In this document: in pieces, positions 1 through 6,788 of the stretch | How positions within the stretch are numbered: the stretch's first letter is position 1 | Layout of the letters: each line of letters begins with the position of its first letter | Assembly (NCBI GenBank): GCA_002493325.1 | Contig: DKYL01000038.1 | Span: 1-18,055, forward strand | Source of the DNA: Ruminococcaceae bacterium UBA7101 | GTDB lineage: Bacteria > Bacillota > Clostridia > Oscillospirales > Acutalibacteraceae | Direction of reading: 5' to 3' | DNA: 18,055 bases | Notes under the pieces: generated by a model | The model's input: only the letters and a program-made list of their open reading frames with translations | Told to the model about the DNA's origin: nothing | Database searches by the model: none | Translations under genes and position numbers: made by a program

Positions 1-20
1 AAGAAATATGAAAATTCATT

Positions 21-512
21 TTAATTTTTCTGCTTATCTGAGCCGTTTTGTTCGCTGCTGTCGTTTTTGTGTTTGAATATCACAAGCTTGCTGAAAACAT
101 AGTTAAGAATAACCACAACAACCTGCATGATTATTTTTGCAATCATATTGCCGCTGAGGTTGAAGCTGAAAATGTCCCAGCTTATTCTGCCCATATGCAT
201 AATATCAATCATCAGCCACAAACCTGCCTCCTCAACCGCAAGGCTGAAAATTCTTGCACCGAAAAAGCTGATTAATTCCTTGATTACAACATCTGCTTTC
301 CAGCTTTTGGATTCAAACACCCAAAGCTTGTTGGTAAAGTATGCAAATATTACAGTAATCAGCCAACTGACAGCATTTGTTATAAGATATAAATGCTCAC
401 CGAGAATGGCATCAAATACCTTAAAGGATACAAGATTGACAACCGTTGCCAGCACACCGAAGAAAACGTAGCTGATTAATTCCTTGTATTTTTCAAATAG
501 CTTTTTAATCAT
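21..512 (-). CDS. GtrA-like small multi-spanning membrane protein
   Basis: A 163-aa protein with about four hydrophobic segments (roughly residues 13-35, 42-62, 80-105 and 123-146) and the typical GtrA-family signature FAYFTNKLWVFES following the second segment. GtrA-like proteins are small membrane proteins thought to help move lipid-linked sugars (usually polyprenyl-phosphate sugars) across the cytoplasmic membrane for modification of surface polysaccharides. It starts with an ATG that overlaps the TGA of the upstream glycosyltransferase gene (ATGA, 4-bp overlap), so the two are translationally coupled; a weak AAGGA lies about 12 nt upstream of the ATG. The pairing with a DPM1-like glycosyltransferase is the classic GtrA/GtrB arrangement: GtrB makes the polyprenyl-phosphate sugar and GtrA is proposed to flip it. 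The tail is short, basic and polar. Family assignment is firm; the sugar is unknown. Confidence 0.9.
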   Translation of the reverse strand: MIKKLFEKYKELISYVFFGVLATVVNLVSFKVFDAILGEHLYLITNAVSWLITVIFAYFTNKLWVFESKSWKADVVIKELISFFGARIFSLAVEEAGLWLMIDIMHMGRISWDIFSFNLSGNMIAKIIMQVVVVILNYVFSKLVIFKHKNDSSEQNGSDKQKN

Positions 513-1450
513 TTGTTTAACAAATCCTTATACCTGTCGTTTGACCTTTGAAGCTCCATTTCAAAATCCTGTCTGTTCTTCTGCTTGATTGTATCCAGAA
601 CAAGACCTGAGAAAAAGCTGATGATTGCTGCAAGCATTGTAATGCCGCAGACAATAACAGTCGGGATTTTGTCAACCATACCTGTTTTGAAGAAGGTAAT
701 CAGAACAGGAATAAAAAAGCCCACTGAAAGCACAAACAAAACGAGTGCAATAATTAGGAAAAATGGGAAAGGCTTATAATTCTTGAACAGCCTTGCAATT
801 GTTAACAGCACCTTGAAACCGTCTGAATAGGTGTTGAGCTTTGACTCACTGCCCTCAGGTCTGTCACGGTACTCAATAACAACATTTTCACAGAACATAT
901 TTTTATCAACGGTGTGAATGGTCATTTCTGTTTCAATTTCAAAGCCCTTGGATAATACAGGGAAGGTTTTAACAAAATTGTAGCTGAAAGCCCTGTAGCC
1001 TGTCATAATATCCTTAATATCACTCTTGAAAATGGTATTAATGCTTGCTCTTACAATTGAATTGCCGAAATTGTGAAAGGGACGCTTATTTTCTTCAAAA
1101 TAAGTGGATGAAAGTCTGTCGCCTACAACCATATCAACATTTCTTTCAAGCACCTTATCACACATTTCTCTTGCAAATTCTGCAGGATATGTGTCGTCGC
1201 CGTCAGTCATAATATAGCACTGGGCATCAATATCCCGAAACATTCTTCTGATAACATTACCCTTGCCCTGCTGATACTCGTGGCGGACTACTGCCCCCTC
1301 AGCCTTGGCAATTTCAGCAGTATTATCACTTGAATTATTGTCATAAACATAGATTGTTGCCTCAGGCAGAACCTTCTGAAAATCGTTAATTACCTTTTTG
1401 ATAGTAACAGCCTCATTATAGCAAGGAATCAGAACTGCTATTTTATCCAT
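509..1450 (-). CDS. Family 2 glycosyltransferase, DPM1/GtrB-like, with C-terminal membrane anchor
   Basis: A 313-aa protein. Residues 1-210 form a GT-A (GT2) catalytic domain opening with VLIPCYNEAVTI, followed by YVYDNNSSDNT and the metal/nucleotide-sugar motif DGDDTYP (residues 83-89). Two hydrophobic segments follow (about 228-255 and 262-288), then a charged coiled tail. This is the architecture of polyprenyl-phosphate mannose/glucose synthases (DPM1, GtrB), which transfer a sugar from a nucleotide donor to a polyprenyl phosphate on the cytoplasmic face. The gene starts inside the 3' end of the DUF6020 gene (13-bp overlap), with GGAGGG as ribosome binding site 9 nt before ATG, and overlaps the GtrA-like gene downstream by 4 bp. 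These genes therefore form one transcript, likely delivering a lipid-linked sugar to a membrane transferase. Donor and acceptor cannot be read from the sequence. Confidence 0.92.
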   Translation of the reverse strand: MDKIAVLIPCYNEAVTIKKVINDFQKVLPEATIYVYDNNSSDNTAEIAKAEGAVVRHEYQQGKGNVIRRMFRDIDAQCYIMTDGDDTYPAEFAREMCDKVLERNVDMVVGDRLSSTYFEENKRPFHNFGNSIVRASINTIFKSDIKDIMTGYRAFSYNFVKTFPVLSKGFEIETEMTIHTVDKNMFCENVVIEYRDRPEGSESKLNTYSDGFKVLLTIARLFKNYKPFPFFLIIALVLFVLSVGFFIPVLITFFKTGMVDKIPTVIVCGITMLAAIISFFSGLVLDTIKQKNRQDFEMELQRSNDRYKDLLNK

Positions 1451-3396
1451 ATTTCATTACCCTCCAGTTCAATATTTTCATTTTTTTCGTCGCTTTTCTT
1501 ATTTTTACTTCGTGAGAAAGTAATAAATATTACAAACGGTATGCATACAATCATAGGTATTACATACCTCATATATGCAACAGGACCAACAAAGCATATT
1601 GCATAATTCGCAAAAATCGGCAGGCAGACCAGAAGCTCTGTATACCTTTTTCTCATAAGCATTGCAAGGAAGATTACCACATAACACCATGTGTAGAAAG
1701 AAAATTCAAACAAGCAGGAAATTACAGGTATTCTGTCAAGTGCATTAATCATTTGAGAAACTGCCGCCCTTGCTCCGTCAAACACGCTTGGATTATCAAG
1801 CCCCTCAAGATAGTCGGGAATGGTTTTATCCGTATTGCCGTTATAATAAATGGCATCGTGATTTGATTCAAAGCTGAACCAACTGAAATTCAGATTTAAA
1901 AAGGCTTCAATATAACAGGCAGGATGCTTGGCAAGCTGTGCAAACCATGTCTTAAAATAGTTCACCAAATCATCGGTAGTTGCATACTTATTATATTCAC
2001 CTTTAACCGGATCACTTCTGTCAGGCATATATTCTTCAGCAATTTCGCTCAAGGTTAACTCGCCGCCGCCGAGAATTGTTCGGATATTTTTCTCTTCCTC
2101 AGGTGTAATCTCATTTTCAAACTCAACAATATATCTTGCCGTCTGCTGAAACGGAACGGAAAGCATCTCTCTCGGACTGCCGTCATTAACGCCTGCAACC
2201 TTAAAGGCAACGCCTGTAAAGCCAACCTTGAACAGCAAAAGCGGAATCAGCATTACAGATATAACCTTAAGGGCAAACTTTTTGTCCTTTCTGAAATGAA
2301 TAACAGCAAAAGGAAGTAAAATAAGAATCATATAAAAACTGTTATTGCGAACAAGCATAAGAACAAACAGAGCCGCTGCAAGCACCCAGTATTTTGATTT
2401 TGAGAATTTTTCAGGCATTTTAAATGCATCATAAAGCAGTATGGTTACCACCAAAAGCATAATACTAAATGGAGTATCCTTAAAGGTGGTCATACCCCAA
2501 AGCGGGAACAGCGGACAAAGTGTAAAGAACAGATAAACAAGCTTTGCAAGCCTTTTGGACATACCATATTCCTGAAGCTTCATTATCGAATAGGTCAATG
2601 CCAAAGCAAAAACACAGCTCTGCAATACACAGTAAAGCTCAATACCTGCAAAATAAGAGCCAATCAGCTCACCGAATTTAAGGAAAATACCCAAAAGCAG
2701 CGTATGTGCCACAGGGTGATGATTGGTGAGCAGAATGTCGGTAGGCTTTCTCGGCACTGTGCCGGGGCTCCAGCTCATTTCACCATTGCCCAAAATCTGT
2801 GCAAACTGATCTCTTGTATCCGTACCCATTGCACCCGGTGCCATAATAATCATATAAGGCACCCAGCAGGCTATCATAATGAGTGTAAGCTTCATAAATG
2901 ATTTTTTATCAAAACCGTTATTGATAACATCAAGCTTTTCAAGATTAACTCTGTTGGCAATATCGTACACAAAGAAAATGAGTGTAGCAATACCAATACC
3001 CTTAATGCCTGATGTGATAATTGCTGTCGTACTGCCGAACACCTTATCCCATGAATTAAGCTCAAAATAGCTGTCACACAAAAGAATAAACAATGCGCCT
3101 ATTAAAGAAAAAGGTATACCCCATCTGATATTTCTTTTACTTACCTTGGGAATCAAATACACAAATCCAAAAAATGCAATCAAAACAAGCATATAAACGG
3201 AATAATCAGGATAAGAAAAAGAAGCCTTTACCTGCCAGAATCCAATCAGTATTTTACTGTCTTTCAGTGTTTCTTTAACAGAATCCGAGGCAACATTTGT
3301 TCCGTTGGATACAACAACTGCAAGGCTTGACAGCAAAGCCAGAATAAACGCTTTTAGACAGTTAGATATGGTGTTTTGCTTTCTATTCTTTAACAT
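1438..3396 (-). CDS. DUF6020-type multi-spanning membrane protein, probable GT-C-like glycosyltransferase
   Basis: A 652-aa protein with about a dozen hydrophobic segments spread over its length, a large soluble loop (roughly residues 400-500), and a lysine- and glutamate-rich C-terminus. Two polar motifs lie in probable extracytoplasmic loops: APGAMGTDTRDQ (about 186-197) and LTNHHPVAHTLLLG (about 223-236). I associate the pattern PG..xD..DQ plus NHHP with DUF6020 proteins, which resemble GT-C enzymes that use polyprenyl-phosphate sugars. The downstream, overlapping DPM1-like and GtrA-like genes would make and flip such a donor, so a role in glycosylating a cell-surface polymer or protein is a reasonable inference. 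The ATG is preceded by GGAGGA at 3401-3406. It is the first gene of the minus-strand operon. Family call is from motif memory; catalytic activity is unproven. Confidence 0.72.
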   Translation of the reverse strand: MLKNRKQNTISNCLKAFILALLSSLAVVVSNGTNVASDSVKETLKDSKILIGFWQVKASFSYPDYSVYMLVLIAFFGFVYLIPKVSKRNIRWGIPFSLIGALFILLCDSYFELNSWDKVFGSTTAIITSGIKGIGIATLIFFVYDIANRVNLEKLDVINNGFDKKSFMKLTLIMIACWVPYMIIMAPGAMGTDTRDQFAQILGNGEMSWSPGTVPRKPTDILLTNHHPVAHTLLLGIFLKFGELIGSYFAGIELYCVLQSCVFALALTYSIMKLQEYGMSKRLAKLVYLFFTLCPLFPLWGMTTFKDTPFSIMLLVVTILLYDAFKMPEKFSKSKYWVLAAALFVLMLVRNNSFYMILILLPFAVIHFRKDKKFALKVISVMLIPLLLFKVGFTGVAFKVAGVNDGSPREMLSVPFQQTARYIVEFENEITPEEEKNIRTILGGGELTLSEIAEEYMPDRSDPVKGEYNKYATTDDLVNYFKTWFAQLAKHPACYIEAFLNLNFSWFSFESNHDAIYYNGNTDKTIPDYLEGLDNPSVFDGARAAVSQMINALDRIPVISCLFEFSFYTWCYVVIFLAMLMRKRYTELLVCLPIFANYAICFVGPVAYMRYVIPMIVCIPFVIFITFSRSKNKKSDEKNENIELEGNEIWIK

Positions 3397-3453
3397 TTTA
3401 TCCTCCGCTCAAACAATATTTTGACAATATTATACACCAAAACAATACATATA

Positions 3454-3467
3454 TACAATATATTGTA
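3454..3467. repeat. Perfect 14-bp palindrome over the minus-strand -10 box
   Basis: TACAATATATTGTA is its own reverse complement and covers the -10 element of the DUF6020 operon promoter. It could be an operator, but A/T-rich palindromes arise easily by chance and it may simply reflect overlapping -10-like sequences on both strands. Confidence 0.35.
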
Positions 3468-3490
3468 ACACTTGCATTATAAAAAGTCAA
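3462..3490 (-). promoter_or_regulatory. Promoter of the DUF6020-GT2-GtrA operon
   Basis: Read on the minus strand: -35 TTGACT (3485-3490), 17-bp spacer, -10 TACAAT (3462-3467), expected start near 3455, about 60 nt before the ATG at 3396. A second, weaker candidate lies just downstream (TTGTAT at 3453-3458, 18-bp spacer, TATAAT at 3429-3434). The -10 overlaps a perfect 14-bp palindrome at 3454-3467. Confidence 0.65.
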
Positions 3491-3517
3491 TGACAGCATA
3501 AGTTAAAATTTACATTG

Positions 3518-3546
3518 TTGACAATTGGGTTTTATCGCGTTATAAT
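3518..3546 (+). promoter_or_regulatory. Consensus sigma-A promoter of thrS
   Basis: TTGACA (3518-3523), exactly 17 bp, TATAAT (3541-3546): a full match to the housekeeping promoter at both hexamers and ideal spacing. The expected start is near 3553, at the beginning of the T-box leader. Such a strong promoter fits a gene controlled mainly by premature termination. It is back to back with the minus-strand promoter at 3462-3490; the two -35 boxes are 27 bp apart. Confidence 0.9.
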
Positions 3547-3552
3547 AGTTAA

Positions 3553-3776
3553 AACGATGATAAGGACACGGCTTGATTAAGGAGCTTTCAGAGAGTGTGC
3601 GGTTGGTGCAAGCACATAAGCAATGTTTTTGAGCTACCACCTTTGAGTGCTGCCAATACCAGCCGGCTTGCTGCCGTTAAAGAGCAAATGAGAGGCATAA
3701 AATTTATTTTATGCAATTCAGGTGGAACCGTGGATTTTATTCACCCTGATTTATTCAGGGTGATTTTTTTATTTTT
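3553..3776 (+). promoter_or_regulatory. T-box riboswitch (threonine) controlling thrS
   Basis: The leader shows the T-box elements in order. A Stem I region contains GAGAGTGTGCGGTTGGTGC (about 3591-3609). A specifier segment GAGCTACCACCTTTGAG holds two adjacent ACC threonine codons (3636-3638 and 3639-3641), either of which could be the specifier. A Stem III hairpin lies at 3695-3714 (8-bp stem, TTTA loop). The T-box core CAGGTGGAACCGTGG starts at 3719; its GGAACC is where the uncharged tRNA acceptor end binds. Last is an intrinsic terminator with a 9-bp stem (3741-3749 with 3755-3763) and T run (3764-3776). The segment at about 3718-3724 can pair with the 5' arm of the terminator to form the antiterminator. 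Uncharged tRNA-Thr should therefore allow read-through into thrS. Confidence 0.93.
3741..3776 (+). terminator. Regulated terminator of the thrS T-box
   Basis: TCACCCTGA (3741-3749) pairs perfectly with TCAGGGTGA (3755-3763) around a 5-nt loop, followed by seven T, one A and six T. The upstream arm competes with the antiterminator formed by the T-box core. The ribosome binding site of thrS follows directly at 3778. Confidence 0.92.
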
Positions 3777-3791
3777 TAGGAGGGTTAATGT

Positions 3792-5702
3792 ATGATTAAG
3801 ATTACATTAAAAGACGGCTCGGTCAAGGAATTTGAAAATGCAGTTTCCGCAGCCGACATCACAAAAGAGATTTCTATGGGGCTTTACAGAAACGCTTGTT
3901 CCTGTAAAATCAACGGTGAGGTTAAGGACTTAAGAACCGTTGTTGACAGTGACTGTGCATTTGAGGTTTTGACCTTTGACGACATTGACGGAAAAAAGAC
4001 CTTTAACCATACCGCATCACATATTATGGCACAGGCGGTTAAAAGACTTTATCCCGATGTTAAGCTGACAATCGGTCCCGCTATTGAAAGCGGTTTTTAC
4101 TATGATTTTGATATTGAAACTCCGTTTTCACCTGAGGATCTGGAAAAGATTGAAAAGGAAATGAAGGCTATCGTCAAAGAGGGTCTTCAAATCGACAAAT
4201 TCGAGCTTGAGCCTGCTGAGGCAATCAAGCTTATGGAGGAAAAGAACGAGCCTTATAAGGTTGAACTCATCAACGAGCACGCTGAAAAGGGCGAGCCCAT
4301 CAGCTTTTACAAGCAGGGTGAATTCACAGAGCTTTGTGCAGGTCCGCACCTTATGGATATGAAAGTTGTCAAGGCATTCAAGCTCACAAACTGCACAGGT
4401 GCTTACTGGAGAGGTGACGCTAAGAATAAAATGCTCTGCCGCGTTTACGGTACTGCATTCCCGAAAGCGTCCATGCTTGAGGAGTATTTAACCATGCTTG
4501 AGGAGGCAAAAAAACGTGACCACAGAAAAATAGGCAAGGAGCTTGAGCTGTTTACCATTATGGAAGAGGGTCCGGGCTTCCCGTTCTTCTTACCAAAGGG
4601 TATGATTCTTAAAAATACACTTGTTGACTACTGGAGAGAAATTCACCGTGAAGCAGGCTACGATGAAATTCAGTCACCGATGATGCTTAACCGTGCATTA
4701 TGGGAAAGAAGCGGTCACTGGGATCATTATAAGGAAAATATGTACACAACAGTTATTGATGATACAGATTTTGCTGTTAAGCCTATGAACTGCCCCGGCG
4801 GTATTCTTGTATACAAAACAAAAATGCATTCATATAAGGATTTGCCCCTTCGTATGGGTGAACTTGGTTTAGTTCACAGACATGAGCTTTCAGGTGCTTT
4901 GCACGGACTTATGAGAGTTCGCTGCTTCACGCAGGATGATGCTCATATCTTTATGACAAGAGAGCAGATTAAGGATGAAATCAAAGGCGTAGTCAGCCTG
5001 ATTGATAAGGTTTACAGTACATTCGGCTTTGAATATCATATCGAGCTTTCCACACAGCCCGAGGACTCAATGGGTGCAAAAGAGGACTGGGATATTGCCA
5101 CAGATGCACTTCGTGATGCTATCACTGAGCTTGGCTATGATTATGAGGTGAATGAGGGTGACGGTGCTTTCTATGGTCCTAAGCTTGATTTTCACCTCAC
5201 TGACTGCCTTGGAAGAACATGGCAGTGCGGCACAATTCAGCTTGACTTCCAGTTACCCGAAAGATTTGAGCTTGAATATGTCGGCTCAGATGGTGAAAAG
5301 CACAGACCGATTATGATTCACCGTGTTGTATTCGGAAGTATTGAAAGATTTATCGGTATTCTTACCGAGCATTTTGCAGGTGCATATCCTGTATGGCTTG
5401 CTCCTGTTCAGGTTAAGCTGCTGCCTATCGCTGACAGACACCTTGATTATCTGTATGATGTCAAGAAAGCACTTGAGGCAAAGGGCATCCGCTGTGAGAT
5501 TGATGACAGATCCGAAAAAATCGGATTTAAAATCCGTTCAGCTCAGCTTGAAAAGGTTCCTTATATGCTCCTTGCAGGTGATAAGGATATTGAAAACAAC
5601 ACAATTTCAGTCCGTTCAAGAAAGCAGGGCGACGAGGGTGCAACAACCCTTGACGACTTCCTTGCAAGAATCCTTGAAGAGGTTGAAACCAAAGCATTAT
5701 AA
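3792..5702 (+). CDS. thrS: Threonine--tRNA ligase (ThrRS)
   Basis: A 636-aa class II aminoacyl-tRNA synthetase that charges tRNA-Thr in the cytoplasm. Domains in order: TGS domain (about 1-62); N2 editing domain, which removes mis-attached serine, with HTASH (His73, His77) and the CAGPH motif near residue 183; catalytic core with MNCPGG (Zn-binding Cys), the RHELSGALHGLMRVRCFTQDDAHIF stretch containing motif 2, and motif 3 in the MIHRVVFGSIERF segment (with the third Zn ligand His); and C-terminal anticodon-binding domain (about 540-636, beginning PVWLAPVQV). The length is normal for bacterial full-length ThrRS. The start is fixed by AGGAGGG at 3778-3784, 7 nt before the ATG. It is monocistronic, between a T-box leader and a strong terminator, and induced by threonine starvation if the T-box works as in its family. 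Confidence 0.98.
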   Translation: MIKITLKDGSVKEFENAVSAADITKEISMGLYRNACSCKINGEVKDLRTVVDSDCAFEVLTFDDIDGKKTFNHTASHIMAQAVKRLYPDVKLTIGPAIESGFYYDFDIETPFSPEDLEKIEKEMKAIVKEGLQIDKFELEPAEAIKLMEEKNEPYKVELINEHAEKGEPISFYKQGEFTELCAGPHLMDMKVVKAFKLTNCTGAYWRGDAKNKMLCRVYGTAFPKASMLEEYLTMLEEAKKRDHRKIGKELELFTIMEEGPGFPFFLPKGMILKNTLVDYWREIHREAGYDEIQSPMMLNRALWERSGHWDHYKENMYTTVIDDTDFAVKPMNCPGGILVYKTKMHSYKDLPLRMGELGLVHRHELSGALHGLMRVRCFTQDDAHIFMTREQIKDEIKGVVSLIDKVYSTFGFEYHIELSTQPEDSMGAKEDWDIATDALRDAITELGYDYEVNEGDGAFYGPKLDFHLTDCLGRTWQCGTIQLDFQLPERFELEYVGSDGEKHRPIMIHRVVFGSIERFIGILTEHFAGAYPVWLAPVQVKLLPIADRHLDYLYDVKKALEAKGIRCEIDDRSEKIGFKIRSAQLEKVPYMLLAGDKDIENNTISVRSRKQGDEGATTLDDFLARILEEVETKAL

Positions 5703-5713
5703 AGCAAAAGCAA

Positions 5714-5749
5714 ACCGCCGACAGAGAACTGTCGGCGGTGTTTTATTTT
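5714..5749. terminator. Bidirectional terminator between thrS and the convergent minus-strand operon
   Basis: A perfect 11-bp stem (5714-5724 with 5729-5739) with loop AGAA. On the plus strand it is followed by GTTTTATTTT and ends thrS, which stops at 5702. On the minus strand the reverse complement of 5700-5713 gives a T-rich tail broken by GC pairs, so it probably also ends the operon that stops at 5749. Confidence 0.9.
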
Positions 5750-6465
5750 CATTCTTTACTTTTCATTGCGTTATATGAGGTCAGGACGGCTTCATCGCTG
5801 ATATTGCAGCCCAGCTCATAGAGCGGCACCTTTGCAAAAATCTGTTCAAGCACATCAAACAGCCTGTTCATATCTGAATGGTTAAGCTTTCTGAGTGTCT
5901 GAGAAAAGATATTAAAAACAGCCTTGCTTGTATCCGCCTTTTTTATCCAGTTATCCTCACTGCGCTGTAAAAAACAGATACCTGCAAGCTTTACATTTTT
6001 CGGCGTTGAGTAATCATACTTTCCGCTGAAGGGCGTGCCGCAGGCATAAACCTCGCCGTCAATCAGTCTTATGGCAGGCTTATCATCATTGAGCATATAA
6101 CACCTGTCGCCAAAATGCTTGAGCCATAGCTGTGTATGCGTTGACTTGCCCACGCCGCTGTCAGCTGAAAACGCATACGCACGGTCATCCACAACAATGC
6201 AGGAGGAGTGAAGGAGAATACCGTCATACTTTATCAGCTCAGTATAAAAATCAGAGCCTGTCAGCATATATTCCCAATCGCCCTGCTGCAACTCGGGATG
6301 CTCTGCCACAGCAGCCCTGACACGCTCATCAGTCACATTTAAGGTAATGTCAACAGGCTGCTTTTCGTCCTGACACTCTGCCAGATAAGGCTTAGCCTGT
6401 TTTTTTGTTCTGCCCTTTGGGTCAATCATATTTACTTTTAATCCTGCAATATTATAAATCGCCAT
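5749..6465 (-). CDS. HPr kinase-like P-loop protein
   Basis: A 238-aa protein with a Walker A motif SADSGVGKSTHTQLW (Gly104-Thr109, Lys107) and a downstream acidic motif LNDDKPAI (Asn126-Asp128), the arrangement of the HprK/PEP-carboxykinase-like P-loop fold. The segment LLHSSCIVVDDRAYAFS before the P-loop matches the strand-loop leading to Walker A in these proteins. It lacks the N-terminal domain of true HPr kinase/phosphorylase (over 300 aa) and I do not see its C-terminal signature, so it is not a standard hprK. Relatives are common in Clostridia as stand-alone proteins, some in peptide-modification loci; the substrate is unknown. ATG is preceded by GAGG at about 6473-6476. It is the last gene of the minus-strand cluster, 17 nt after the 91-aa gene, and probably co-translated with it. 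Confidence 0.7.
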   Translation of the reverse strand: MAIYNIAGLKVNMIDPKGRTKKQAKPYLAECQDEKQPVDITLNVTDERVRAAVAEHPELQQGDWEYMLTGSDFYTELIKYDGILLHSSCIVVDDRAYAFSADSGVGKSTHTQLWLKHFGDRCYMLNDDKPAIRLIDGEVYACGTPFSGKYDYSTPKNVKLAGICFLQRSEDNWIKKADTSKAVFNIFSQTLRKLNHSDMNRLFDVLEQIFAKVPLYELGCNISDEAVLTSYNAMKSKE

Positions 6466-6482
6466 ATTTTACCTCATCTATT

Positions 6483-6758
6483 TTACAGCCTTGCAACAAT
6501 TTCATAGTCCACTGGCTCTGCCAATGATATTTCATTATCATAATCAAGCAAACATTTTACGGTTTCAATAAAAGCTATAAAGCCCATATTCCCGTGCGTA
6601 TTAACAGGCAGAGCATAAAGTGTTCGGATTATAAGACAATCCGCCCTTTCCTCCTCACTCTGGCTTATTTCAACTGCAAGCTCAAACACCTGCGGCTGCC
6701 ACAAACGAATGCCTGTCAGCCTTTCATATTCATCAATAATTACAGAAATATCATTCAT
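6483..6758 (-). CDS. Unrecognised small protein (91 aa)
   Basis: I do not recognise this family. The protein is soluble, acidic and mostly helical in appearance, with no signal peptide, membrane segment or metal motif; it has a single tryptophan motif (RLWQPQVFELA) and a central ALPVNTHGNMGF stretch. I chose the ATG at 6758 (protein MNDISVIID...) because AGGTGA lies at the right distance before it. A longer in-frame form starting at 6776 (97 aa) has no ribosome binding site. It sits about 30 nt downstream of the alpha-galactosidase gene and 17 nt upstream of the HPr-kinase-like gene, with no terminator or promoter I can see between them. It is most likely a partner or accessory of one of these, but no function can be assigned. 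Confidence 0.7.
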   Translation of the reverse strand: MNDISVIIDEYERLTGIRLWQPQVFELAVEISQSEEERADCLIIRTLYALPVNTHGNMGFIAFIETVKCLLDYDNEISLAEPVDYEIVARL

Positions 6759-6788
6759 CTTTTTCACCTGATGCAATGCAAATAAATC

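Noticed and set aside
3595..3795. 66-aa open frame in the thrS leader
   Set aside because: It runs through the T-box structures and terminator; the region is explained as a riboswitch.
5323..5778. 151-aa open frame on the plus strand over the end of thrS and its terminator
   Set aside because: It is out of frame with thrS, runs through the terminator hairpin and resembles nothing; thrS itself is intact.
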